From an uncultured Clostridia bacterium (GTDB lineage: Bacteria; Bacillota; Clostridia; Christensenellales; Borkfalkiaceae), in contig CANRCY010000062.1 in assembly GCA_947629225.1 (NCBI GenBank), forward strand, positions 1-8,058: a DNA stretch of 8,058 nt. Reading direction: 5' to 3'. Under the pieces are notes generated by a model. The model saw only the letters and a list, made by a program, of their open reading frames with translations. It did not search any database and was not told the origin of the DNA. Positions 1 through 5,247 of the stretch are shown here, piece after piece. The translations under genes and the position numbers were made by a program. Each line of letters opens with the position of its first letter. Within the stretch, counting starts at the first letter, position 1.

Positions 1-320
1 ACGTCAAAGAAAATCTCATGAAGGAGCTTTCCAAAATGGACCGCGTGGTGCAGCGCGAATATCCCGAGGCGGCGTTTTATAAGTTTTTGGTGCTCGACGC
101 GACCACGGGGCAGAACGCCGTCAACCAGGCGCGCGTGTTCGACGAGGCGGTGGAGCTCGACGGCATCGTGCTCACCAAGCTCGACGGCACGGCAAAGGGC
201 GGCTTTGTGTTCTCCCTCTGCGGCGAGCTGAAAATCCCCGTCGTGTTCGCGGGCGTGGGGGAGAAGATCGACGATCTCGAACTCTTCGACGCCGAGCAAT
301 TCGTCGAAGGATTCTTCTGA
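1..320 (+). CDS. ftsY: Signal recognition particle receptor FtsY, C-terminal part (5' end outside window)
   Basis: FtsY is the membrane-associated SRP receptor GTPase. It pairs with Ffh to hand ribosome-nascent-chain complexes to the Sec translocon. Only the last 105 codons are present, read from position 3, with stop TGA at 318-320. They cover the second half of the NG domain: the LDATTGQNAV motif, the guanine-specificity motif TKLDGTAKGG (about 172-201), and the closing GVGEKIDDLELFDAEQFVEGFF, which fits the FtsY C-terminus rather than Ffh because no M domain follows. Family knowledge: Firmicutes commonly carry ftsY just upstream of ylxM-ffh, as here. The N and P-loop regions lie outside the window, so an upstream acidic A domain cannot be judged. 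A strong intrinsic terminator follows 15 bases after the stop, so ftsY is probably transcribed separately from ylxM-ffh. Identification is secure; only the gene's extent is missing. Confidence 0.96.
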   Translation, partial: VKENLMKELSKMDRVVQREYPEAAFYKFLVLDATTGQNAVNQARVFDEAVELDGIVLTKLDGTAKGGFVFSLCGELKIPVVFAGVGEKIDDLELFDAEQFVEGFF

Positions 321-335
321 TACGGAAAAAATTTG

Positions 336-376
336 CGCCTGTCAAGGAAAAATACTTGACAGGCGTTCTTTTTTTT
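336..376 (+). terminator. Intrinsic terminator of ftsY
   Basis: A perfect 11-bp stem (CGCCTGTCAAG at 336-346 with CTTGACAGGCG at 355-365) and an 8-base A-rich loop are followed at once by TTCTTTTTTTT (366-376), a classic rho-independent terminator 15 bases after the ftsY stop. Its 3' arm contains TTGACA, used as the -35 box of the next promoter. Confidence 0.9.
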
Positions 377-419
377 GTTAAAATGGGCGCAGGTGTCAAG
401 GAAAAATCCTTGACAGGCG
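340..419 (+). repeat. Duplicated 26-bp hairpin unit (340-365 and 394-419)
   Basis: Two copies of a 26-bp sequence, TGTCAAGGAAAAAT plus (A/C)CTTGACAGGCG, lie 54 bp apart and differ at one position (A354 versus C408). Copy 1 is the terminator stem-loop and carries the promoter -35 box. Copy 2 has an 8-bp stem (394-401 with 408-415) with a 6-base loop. It would sit at the very 5' end of the ylxM-ffh mRNA, ending four bases before the GGAGG ribosome binding site (419-423). The arms of the two copies are interchangeable, so a read-through transcript could pair arm 1 with arm 4. Whether copy 2 stabilises the mRNA, controls translation or is a duplication relic cannot be decided from sequence. Confidence 0.85.
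356..384 (+). promoter_or_regulatory. Sigma-A type promoter for ylxM-ffh, overlapping the ftsY terminator
   Basis: TTGACA (356-361), a 17-base spacer (362-378) and TAAAAT (379-384) make a near-consensus housekeeping promoter. The predicted transcription start is about A391, giving a leader of about 40 bases before the ylxM start at 431. The -35 box is inside the 3' arm of the terminator hairpin and the spacer is its T-tract, so one 50-bp stretch both ends ftsY transcription and starts ylxM-ffh. Box match and spacing are seen directly; activity is inferred. Confidence 0.85.
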
Positions 420-430
420 GAGGAAATCAT

Positions 431-847
431 ATGCCGTTCGCAACCGTGACGGGGGCTGCGGAGCCGTCCAAGGGGAAGGACCTCAAATATCTGCAACTCT
501 TCGATCAGTACGGCGCGCTCCTCACCGAAAACCAGAGGGAGCTCTGCGAGATGTACTACATGTTCGACCTCTCCCTTTCCGAGATCGCGGAGCAAAAACA
601 GGTCAGCCGCCAGAGCGTTTCCGAGACTTTGAAAACGAGCCGCGAGCTCCTCGATCTTTACGAGGAAAAGCTCCGCCACAACGAGCAAAGCAGGGAATAT
701 TCCCTCAAAGTTTCCCTGATGATGACGGAAGTCGTCAGCGCGCTCGAAAAATTTAAGCAACTTCATCCCGAATATACGCGGGATATGGACGAGATCATCG
801 ATATGGTCGTGGTCGGGGAAAAGATCGACCTCGGCGGGGAGGATTGA
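431..847 (+). CDS. ylxM: YlxM-family SRP-associated helix-turn-helix protein (UPF0122)
   Basis: YlxM-family proteins are small sigma-70 region-4-like helix-turn-helix proteins encoded next to ffh. In streptococci and mycoplasmas they are linked to SRP function, probably by modulating SRP assembly or GTPase activity. The 138-residue product contains the family core: LQLFDQYGALLTENQRELCE, then YYMFDLSLSEIAEQKQVSRQ (the helix-turn-helix), then SVSETLKTSRELLDLYEEKL. The ATG at 431 is chosen because GGAGG (419-423) lies 7 bases upstream; an in-frame TTG at 356 would put the start inside the promoter. It is somewhat longer than the roughly 110 residues usual for YlxM, with a short N-terminal extension (about 20 residues) and an acidic, methionine-rich tail. 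Its TGA directly abuts the ffh ATG, so the two are translationally coupled. Despite the sigma-like fold, a role in transcription is unlikely from the context. Confidence 0.93.
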   Translation: MPFATVTGAAEPSKGKDLKYLQLFDQYGALLTENQRELCEMYYMFDLSLSEIAEQKQVSRQSVSETLKTSRELLDLYEEKLRHNEQSREYSLKVSLMMTEVVSALEKFKQLHPEYTRDMDEIIDMVVVGEKIDLGGED

Positions 848-2167
848 ATGGCGCTGTTTGCATCTCTTTCGGAGCGTCTCAACCACATATTCTCCAAGCT
901 CACGAAGCGCGGAAAACTTACCGAGCTCGAAATCCGCCAAGCCATGCGCGAGGTGCGCGTGGCGCTCCTGGAAGCGGACGTCAACCTCCGCGTCGCGAAG
1001 GACTTTATCGCGTCCGTCTCCGAAAAGGCGGTAGGGCAGCAGGTGCTCGAATCGCTCAACCCCGCGCAACAAGTCATCAAGATCGTCAACGAGGAGCTCA
1101 TCGCGCTGATGGGCTCGGGAAACTCCAAACTCGAAGTCTCCCCCAAGCCGCCGACCGTCATCATGATGTGCGGTCTCCAAGGCGCAGGCAAGACGACGAT
1201 GTGCGCAAAACTCGCAACGGTCCTCAAAAAACAGGGCAAGAAGCCCCTTCTCGTCGCTTGCGACATCTACCGTCCCGCGGCGATCGACCAGCTCAAAGTC
1301 GTGGGCGGCAAGGCGGGCGCGGAGGTGTTCGAAAAGGGCACGCAAGCCCCTCCCAAAACCGCGAAACAGGCGGTGGAATACGCCGTCCGCATGGGGTTCG
1401 ATACCGTCATCATCGACACGGCAGGGCGGCTCCATATCGACGAAAAGCTCATGCAGGAGCTCGAAGAGATCGAAAAAGAGGTGACGGTACACGAAATCCT
1501 GCTCACGGTGGACGCCATGACGGGGCAGGACGCCGTGAACGTTGCCGAAACGTTCAACAGCCGCCTCTCGATCACGGGCGTTATTTTGACCAAGCTCGAC
1601 GGCGATACCCGCGGCGGCGCGTGTCTCTCCATCAAGGCGGTGACGGGCAAACCCATCAAGTTCATCGGCGTGGGGGAGAAGATCACCGATTTGGAGCCCT
1701 TCTATCCCGACCGTATGGCGAGCCGTATCCTCGGCATGGGGGACGTTCTCTCCCTCATCGAAAAGGCGCAGGAAGCGGTTACCGAAAAACAGGTGCAGGA
1801 ATTGGAGAGAAAGATGCGCGAAAACGCATTTACCCTTTCCGATTATCTCGACCAATTCGAAATGCTCAAAAAGATGGGCGGCGCAAATGCGCTCATGAGC
1901 ATGCTCCCCGGCGCGGGCAAGTTGAAGGTGAAAGAGGGGGATATCGACGAGCGGAAGATCGAGCGTATCCGTGCGATCATTCTCTCCATGACGAAAAAAG
2001 AGCGCGATAACCCGCAGATCATCAACTATTCGCGCAAACAGCGTATCGCAAACGGCTCGGGCACGTCCATTCAGGAAGTCAACCAACTTCTGAAACAGTT
2101 CGACCAGACGAAGGAATTGATGAAGCGTTTGAAGAACGGAAAAGGCAAAATGCGGCTCCCGTTTTGA
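848..2167 (+). CDS. ffh: Signal recognition particle GTPase Ffh (SRP54)
   Basis: Ffh binds signal peptides emerging from the ribosome and, with SRP RNA, docks on FtsY at the membrane. The 439-residue product is full length. The N domain covers about residues 1-95. The G domain has P-loop GLQGAGKTT (109-117), DIYRPAAIDQL (139-149), DTAGR (190-194), TKLDGDTRGG (248-257) and GVGEK (274-278). The methionine-rich M domain runs from about 300 and includes MGGANALMSMLPG (343-355). The SRP-RNA binding helix is at 396-418 (RKQRIANGSGTSIQEV then NQLLKQF). No catalytic motif is missing. The ATG follows the ylxM stop with no gap, with GGGGAGG just upstream inside ylxM. The high GC content leaves long open frames on other strands and frames over this gene, but none has a family signature. 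No strong terminator separates it from rpsP, so partial co-transcription is likely. Confidence 0.98.
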   Translation: MALFASLSERLNHIFSKLTKRGKLTELEIRQAMREVRVALLEADVNLRVAKDFIASVSEKAVGQQVLESLNPAQQVIKIVNEELIALMGSGNSKLEVSPKPPTVIMMCGLQGAGKTTMCAKLATVLKKQGKKPLLVACDIYRPAAIDQLKVVGGKAGAEVFEKGTQAPPKTAKQAVEYAVRMGFDTVIIDTAGRLHIDEKLMQELEEIEKEVTVHEILLTVDAMTGQDAVNVAETFNSRLSITGVILTKLDGDTRGGACLSIKAVTGKPIKFIGVGEKITDLEPFYPDRMASRILGMGDVLSLIEKAQEAVTEKQVQELERKMRENAFTLSDYLDQFEMLKKMGGANALMSMLPGAGKLKVKEGDIDERKIERIRAIILSMTKKERDNPQIINYSRKQRIANGSGTSIQEVNQLLKQFDQTKELMKRLKNGKGKMRLPF

Positions 2168-2171
2168 AATA

Positions 2172-2223
2172 GTTTCGCACGATCCTTTGCTCCGCGCAGA
2201 GAATGGGGGACAGCAAGCGAAAC
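2172..2223 (+). promoter_or_regulatory. Two-step stem-loop in the ffh-rpsP spacer
   Basis: GTTTCGC (2172-2178) pairs with GCGAAAC (2217-2223), and inside it TTGCT (2187-2191) pairs with AGCAA (2212-2216), giving 7 + 5 bp with an internal loop. There is no T-tract after it, so it is not a standard terminator. It could be a processing or attenuation site between ffh and rpsP. The apical loop (2188-2212) matches part of the repeat at 2717-2741, so it may equally be a repeat remnant. Confidence 0.45.
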
Positions 2224-2280
2224 GCTTCCAAACGCGTTAAAAACCAAAAAACAATCAACATAGATCGGAGGTAAATTACC

Positions 2281-2574
2281 ATGGTAAAAATGAGACTTGT
2301 GAGAATGGGCGACAAGAAGTCCCCCGTCTACCGTATCGTCGTCGTCGACGCGAGAAAAGCGGCGACCGGCGAGTACATCGACAAGGTCGGCTTCTACGAT
2401 CCCAAGTCCAATCCCGTCACCCTCACGGTGGACGTCGAAAAGGCGAAGGATTGGCTTGCAAAGGGCGTTCAGCCCACCGAAACGGTGAAGTCGCTCCTCG
2501 TGCAGACGGGCGCGCTCGAAAAGCCGACGAAGCTCTCTCCTTCCAAAACCAAGGGAAAGAAAAAGAAGAAGTAA
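2281..2574 (+). CDS. rpsP: 30S ribosomal protein bS16
   Basis: bS16 is a small primary-binding protein of the 30S subunit needed for efficient 16S rRNA folding. The 97-residue product starts MVKMRLVRMGDKKSPVYRIV, the family's N-terminal signature, and continues with VVDARKAATGEYIDKVGFYDP, conserved across bS16. It ends in a lysine-rich tail (GKKKKK) typical of ribosomal proteins. The start is set by GGAGG (2267-2271), 9 bases upstream. Family knowledge: in Firmicutes rpsP usually leads rpsP-khpA-rimM-trmD-rplS; here it follows ffh by 113 bases and precedes khpA by 277 bases, an unusually loose spacing that is filled with hairpins and repeats. Autoregulation is possible but no specific structure can be assigned. 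Confidence 0.97.
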   Translation: MVKMRLVRMGDKKSPVYRIVVVDARKAATGEYIDKVGFYDPKSNPVTLTVDVEKAKDWLAKGVQPTETVKSLLVQTGALEKPTKLSPSKTKGKKKKK

Positions 2575-2576
2575 GT

Positions 2577-2612
2577 TCACGAAAAATCTTGCTACGCAAT
2601 CTTTTTCCGTGA
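2577..2612 (+). repeat. Near-perfect palindrome just after rpsP
   Basis: TCACG-AAAAA-tc-TTGC (2577-2592) is mirrored by GCAA-tc-TTTTT-c-CGTGA (2596-2612) around a TAC loop. That is 14 pairs with one TC/TC mismatch and one bulge. It starts two bases after the rpsP stop. The T-run lies inside the stem, not after it, so termination is uncertain; it could protect the 3' end of the rpsP message or mark a processing site. Confidence 0.6.
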
Positions 2613-2681
2613 GGAAACGGGCATATGCGGTTTAACTTTCCTGTCCTCTCGTTCGTTTCGGCGGACAAGAAGCCGTAAGTG

Positions 2682-2801
2682 TGCGGCAAATGATGTGCGC
2701 TGCCGCAGGGGAACCCTGCTCCGCGCAGTCATTTGGGGACACGCCCCACCCCCCTACCCCCCTCCCACGGAGGGGGCATGCGGGCTCCCGCGGAGGGAGC
2801 A
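2682..2801. repeat. Cluster of GC-rich palindromes between rpsP and khpA
   Basis: This stretch contains no credible gene. It holds four consecutive hairpins: TGCGGCA/TGCCGCA (2682-2688, 2701-2707), CAGGG/CCCTG (2706-2718), CCCCCTCC/GGAGGGGG (2758-2776) and GCTCCC/GGGAGC (2784-2800). TGCTCC (2717-2722) and GGAGCA (2796-2801) can close the last two into one larger structure. The C-rich tract ending in GGAGGGGGCATG resembles 7502-7534, and 2717-2741 matches 2188-2212. This looks like a REP-like dispersed intergenic repeat inserted between two operon genes. Confidence 0.65.
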
Positions 2802-2851
2802 GGCAAGAGTAGCGGTGGAAAAAAACGGAAATGTTCTCAAGGAGTGATATT

Positions 2852-3091
2852 ATGTTGGATTTGATCAAATATATTGTGGAACAATTCGCGGAAGATAAGG
2901 AACATATCTCTTATGAGGTAGACGAGACGGAGGACGCGATCAACGTTACCGTTCTGCTCTCCGATTCGGATATGGGCAAAGTCATCGGCAAACAGGGCAA
3001 GATCGCCAAGGCGCTCCGCACCCTCGTCCGCTGCAAGACCCCCCGCGACAGCAAAAAGTACAACATCGAGATTAAAGAACGCGAAGAGTAA
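2852..3091 (+). CDS. khpA: KH-domain RNA-binding protein KhpA
   Basis: KhpA is a one-domain KH RNA-binding protein that partners with KhpB (EloR/Jag) in Firmicutes and affects cell elongation and small-RNA biology. The 79-residue product is almost entirely one KH domain, with the RNA-contacting GxxG loop in GKVIGKQGKIAKALR, followed by LVRCKTPRDSKKYNIEIKE. The ATG at 2852 is chosen because AAGGAG (2839-2844) lies 7 bases upstream; an in-frame ATG at 2831 would overlap that Shine-Dalgarno. Adjacency to rpsP is the usual Firmicutes order and supports the call. The expected rimM, trmD and rplS do not follow: a hairpin and a convergent flippase gene do. Confidence 0.95.
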   Translation: MLDLIKYIVEQFAEDKEHISYEVDETEDAINVTVLLSDSDMGKVIGKQGKIAKALRTLVRCKTPRDSKKYNIEIKEREE

Positions 3092-3104
3092 TGTTTTTCG
3101 GGTC

Positions 3105-3138
3105 GCCGCCGCGCGGAATTCTTGCGCGCGGCGGCTTT
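3105..3138. terminator. Hairpin between convergent khpA and the flippase gene
   Basis: An 11-bp GC-only stem (GCCGCCGCGCG at 3105-3115 with CGCGCGGCGGC at 3125-3135) and a 9-base loop fill the 48-base gap between two convergent stop codons. On the + strand it is followed by TTTCT and, further on, a longer T-run; on the - strand by GACCCGAAAAAC without a T-tract. It probably ends khpA and may act in both directions. Confidence 0.7.
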
Positions 3139-3139
3139 C

Positions 3140-4645
3140 TCATGCCCTTTTTTTCTTGGCGAAAAAGCGCAGGAAGAGGCTCTTCACGTCCAAGAGCCTG
3201 AGCGCCGAGAAGAGCGCGACTTCGAGCGCGAGGATCGCAAAAACGGTGATCGCGAGCGCGGGGATATAACTCAGATAGCAGACGAGGAACTTCCGCAGGA
3301 AGTACCCCGCCGCGACGATGGGGACAACTGCCGCGGAAAGTTTGAAGAAGTATTTCCACGAGCCGAGCTTGCCCGTCTTCTTCCGCAACAAAATGAGCGC
3401 GCATGCCGCCGAGAGGGTGTAGTCGCATGCCATTCCGACGCAGAGCGCGCCGCTCCCCAAATATTTCGGCAAAAACCATACGCACAGCAACATCGCCGCC
3501 GCCCCGCCGAGGAAAAAGAAGAGAGTGTGCTTTTCGCAACCCATGGAATTGAGGATCGAGGTCGAGATCATCGTAATGCTCATCGGCAGAAGAATGACGG
3601 CACAGCCCGAGATCAGCGCGCCGCTCCGTTCGCTCGCATAGAGCATCGCGCCCACGTCCTTCCCGCATACGAGGAAGAGGGGAATGAGCATGCCCGCGAT
3701 GAGAAGAGTCGCATTCAGCGCCCGCTCCACGAGTCCCGAGAGCTTCTCCCGTTGCTTGCGGTAGAAACATTCCGAAAGTTCGGGCACGAGCACAAGGGCT
3801 ATGGAACCGATCAGGGTAGAGGGGAACATGATCACGGGCATCACCATGCCGTAGACGACGCCGTATTCGCCCAGCGCATGCGCGGACGAGACGCCCGTCG
3901 CCATCAGACGCATGGGGAAGAGCACCGAGATCAGGGAGTTGACGAGAGAAGAGGAAGTGCGCATCGCCGTTACGGGAAGAGCGGACTTGACGAGGGGAAG
4001 GAATTCTCCCCGCGGCGAACGGAGCCTTCCTCCCTTTGCAAAGAAATATGCCGCGGCGAGCGCAAACGAACACAGGTAGGAGATCAGAACGGAGAGCGCG
4101 GCGAGCTTGGTCCGCGCGACTTCCGTCTGCACCACAAGGAGCAAGAACACGCCCGTGACGATCTTGACGATCTCTTCGAGAAATTCCACGAGGGAATAGG
4201 CGAGGAAACGCTTGTTTCCCCAAAAATTTCCCCGCAAAATGGAATAGATGGACGTGCAGGAGAGGCTGAGCAGGAGGATGTAAAAGAGGTCGGCGCAGCG
4301 GGGGTCGGAGAAGACGCGCGAAAACGGGGCTCTGAGCAAAAAGAGAAGAAGGGTGAGGGGAACGCTCACTGCAAGCGAAAGCACGATCGCGGCGCTCGTC
4401 GCCGCCTGTTCGCCCCGCCTGCTCCCCTGCGCGCGGTGCTTGCTGATGGTGCGCGAAAGGGTCATGGGGAGCCCGCTCGAAGTCACCGTCAGAAAGACGG
4501 CGAACACCGTGAGGGAGACCTGATACACCCCGAGCCCTTCGGGTCCCAAAGTGCGGGAAAGAATGATGCGGTAGAGAAAGCCGAGGCAGTGTTCGAGCGC
4601 GGAGAAGATCGTCACCATTGCGGCGGTGCGGTACAAGTTTTGCAT
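3140..4645 (-). CDS. SpoVB-like polysaccharide/lipid-linked oligosaccharide flippase (MOP superfamily)
   Basis: The 501-residue protein is strongly hydrophobic with about 12-14 membrane segments and short charged loops, the build of Wzx/MurJ/SpoVB flippases, which move lipid-linked sugars across the membrane. The N-terminal region has FLYRIILSRTLGPEGLGVYQ (23-42), typical of SpoVB-type members, followed by SGLPMTLSRTISKHRAQG. A central stretch (VMPVIMFPSTLIGSIALVLV then PELSE) is also family-like. The C-terminus is basic (FFAKKKRA). In spore formers SpoVB serves cortex peptidoglycan synthesis; other members export exopolysaccharide or lipid II, and the substrate cannot be assigned here. The ATG at 4645 is the first credible start, but no Shine-Dalgarno lies within about 20 bases; a TAAAAT box is only 5 bases upstream, suggesting a leaderless mRNA. 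It diverges from the LysM gene and converges with khpA, so it is a one-gene unit in the window. Confidence 0.9.
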   Translation of the reverse strand: MQNLYRTAAMVTIFSALEHCLGFLYRIILSRTLGPEGLGVYQVSLTVFAVFLTVTSSGLPMTLSRTISKHRAQGSRRGEQAATSAAIVLSLAVSVPLTLLLFLLRAPFSRVFSDPRCADLFYILLLSLSCTSIYSILRGNFWGNKRFLAYSLVEFLEEIVKIVTGVFLLLVVQTEVARTKLAALSVLISYLCSFALAAAYFFAKGGRLRSPRGEFLPLVKSALPVTAMRTSSSLVNSLISVLFPMRLMATGVSSAHALGEYGVVYGMVMPVIMFPSTLIGSIALVLVPELSECFYRKQREKLSGLVERALNATLLIAGMLIPLFLVCGKDVGAMLYASERSGALISGCAVILLPMSITMISTSILNSMGCEKHTLFFFLGGAAAMLLCVWFLPKYLGSGALCVGMACDYTLSAACALILLRKKTGKLGSWKYFFKLSAAVVPIVAAGYFLRKFLVCYLSYIPALAITVFAILALEVALFSALRLLDVKSLFLRFFAKKKRA

Positions 4646-4650
4646 ATGCT

Positions 4651-4680
4651 ATTTTATTTGGAAACGCACTTTTTTATGAA
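4651..4680 (-). promoter_or_regulatory. Candidate promoter of the flippase gene, possibly leaderless
   Basis: On the - strand TTCATA (4680-4675) is followed after 18 bases by TAAAAT (4656-4651), then AGCAT and the ATG (4645-4643). The predicted start of transcription falls at or next to the start codon. The -35 match is moderate (4 of 6), the -10 match good (5 of 6). Confidence 0.5.
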
Positions 4681-4689
4681 CTCCTCGCA

Positions 4690-4701
4690 TATAATATCGG
4701 C
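4690..4701 (+). promoter_or_regulatory. -10 box of the LysM gene with leaderless geometry
   Basis: A perfect TATAAT (4690-4695) lies 6 bases before the ATG at 4702, so the expected start of transcription (7 bases after the -10 box) is the A of the start codon. No Shine-Dalgarno precedes the ATG. No good -35 is seen at 16-18 bases (CACTTT at 4667-4672), so an activator or other contacts may be needed. Confidence 0.55.
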
Positions 4702-4986
4702 ATGAAACTCGAATTGGAGCAGAAAACATACTACCGTTTGAAGAGAGGGCAGAGCCTTTCGGATGTGGCGCGGGTCTATGGCATTCCTCCGCGGGTACTT
4801 GCGGCGGTCAACGGCTTAAAAGAAGAGCCGTGGGAGGGGTGCGTTCTGCAAATTCCCGCCGAGCGGAGAAATCTGTATACCGTCCGCGGGGGAGAGAGCA
4901 AGGCGATGCTCTGCGGCTCGGACGAGAACTTTGCCGAGCGGAACAAGACGCAATGCCTCTACATCGGGCAGACCGTTTGGCTGTAA
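4702..4986 (+). CDS. Small LysM-domain protein without signal peptide
   Basis: The 94-residue product carries one clear LysM, a peptidoglycan/N-acetylglucosamine-binding fold, at about residues 9-52: YYRLKRGQSLSDVARVYGIP, then VLAAVNGL, then a WEGCVLQIP close. A second, degenerate LysM-like stretch follows: NLYTVRGGESKAML, then LYIGQTVWL at the C-terminus. There is no signal peptide or membrane segment, so it would stay in the cytoplasm or, in a spore former, sit on the forespore surface like coat-morphogenesis LysM proteins; this is inference. The ATG at 4702 is preferred over in-frame upstream starts, which would run into the divergent flippase gene. It begins 6 bases after a TATAAT box, consistent with a leaderless message. 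It is followed by a strong terminator, so it is transcribed alone. The neighbouring SpoVB-like flippase suggests a cell-envelope theme. Confidence 0.8.
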   Translation: MKLELEQKTYYRLKRGQSLSDVARVYGIPPRVLAAVNGLKEEPWEGCVLQIPAERRNLYTVRGGESKAMLCGSDENFAERNKTQCLYIGQTVWL

Positions 4987-4992
4987 AGAGCT

Positions 4993-5048
4993 AAAAAAGG
5001 CGGCGCGCCCGCAGCCCAAGGGCTGCGGGCGCGCCGCAAGCGTTTTTT
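4993..5048. terminator. Strong terminator after the LysM gene, usable in both directions
   Basis: A perfect 18-bp stem (5000-5017 with 5020-5037), almost all G and C, is flanked by AAAAAA (4993-4998) on the left and TTTTTT (5043-5048) on the right. On the + strand the T-run begins 5 bases after the stem; on the - strand it begins after 1 base, so the hairpin is if anything better placed for leftward transcripts, although no leftward gene lies to its right in the window. Confidence 0.88.
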
Positions 5049-5081
5049 CCTTGTACCGCCCGCGGGCGATACAAGGGTTTT
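5049..5081 (+). terminator. Second palindrome behind the LysM terminator
   Basis: CCTTGTA-c-CGCCCGCGGGCG-a-TACAAGG (5049-5076) is a 28-bp dyad with one internal mismatch, followed by GTTTT. It stands directly behind the first terminator, as a back-up terminator or as a palindromic repeat; the T-tract is short, so terminator strength is uncertain. Confidence 0.6.
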
Positions 5082-5103
5082 ATGAAATTTTTTCGCCGAA
5101 ATA

Positions 5104-5132
5104 TTGCTTTTTTTCCTTAGATATGCTAAACT
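5104..5132 (+). promoter_or_regulatory. Candidate promoter of the LRR lipoprotein gene
   Basis: TTGCTT (5104-5109), a 17-base spacer and TAAACT (5127-5132) form a moderate sigma-A match, in AT-rich DNA after two terminators. The predicted start of transcription (about 5139) lies at the beginning of the inverted repeat 5137-5224, so the mRNA would open with that stem. A competing candidate is the extended -10 TGGCATAAT (5176-5184) inside the inverted repeat. Confidence 0.35.
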
Positions 5133-5136
5133 GTTT

Positions 5137-5224
5137 TTGTCTCACAATTTCATACTATTTCCAAGCGGTACTAAATGGCATAATTGTATCCTTTTTTTCC
5201 GTTTGGATAGAAATTGTGAGACAA
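5137..5224. promoter_or_regulatory. Long inverted repeat in the leader of the LRR gene
   Basis: The 15-bp arm starting TTGTCTCAC (5137-5151) is perfectly inverted at 5210-5224. A second inner pair CCAAGCGG/CCGTTTGG (5161-5168, 5199-5206; one G-U pair) extends the structure, leaving a 30-base loop at 5169-5198. Each outer arm is itself a small dyad (TTGTCTCACAA and TTGTGAGACAA, centres 77 bp apart). The region is AT-rich, unlike its neighbours. It could be an RNA stem in the leader, a pair of repressor operators, a tiny invertible promoter segment or a MITE remnant; no target-site duplication is evident. Confidence 0.65.
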
Positions 5225-5247
5225 TCAATTACGGGATACTTGTATGC

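Noticed and set aside
692..705. 14-bp palindrome AGGGAATATTCCCT inside ylxM
   Set aside because: Lies in conserved coding sequence with no T-tract or promoter context; probably chance.
844..2010. 388-codon frame overlapping ffh in another + frame
   Set aside because: Product is rich in R, G and H without recognisable domains; ffh itself is full length in its own frame, so this is a codon-bias shadow.
77..2086. 669-codon open frame on the - strand across ftsY, ylxM and ffh
   Set aside because: It mirrors three securely identified genes on the + strand; its arginine/histidine/aspartate-rich product is what GC-rich codon bias gives in antisense, and it has no family motif or Shine-Dalgarno.
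3122..4705. 527-codon + strand frame antisense to the flippase
   Set aside because: Highly charged (E/R/D/H) low-complexity product with no motif, whereas the - strand frame encodes a coherent multi-pass membrane protein.
5210..5230. AATTGTGAG resembling a lac operator half site
   Set aside because: Only the 9-base half site matches and no sugar-utilisation genes or LacI-type regulator are near; treated instead as part of the local dyad.
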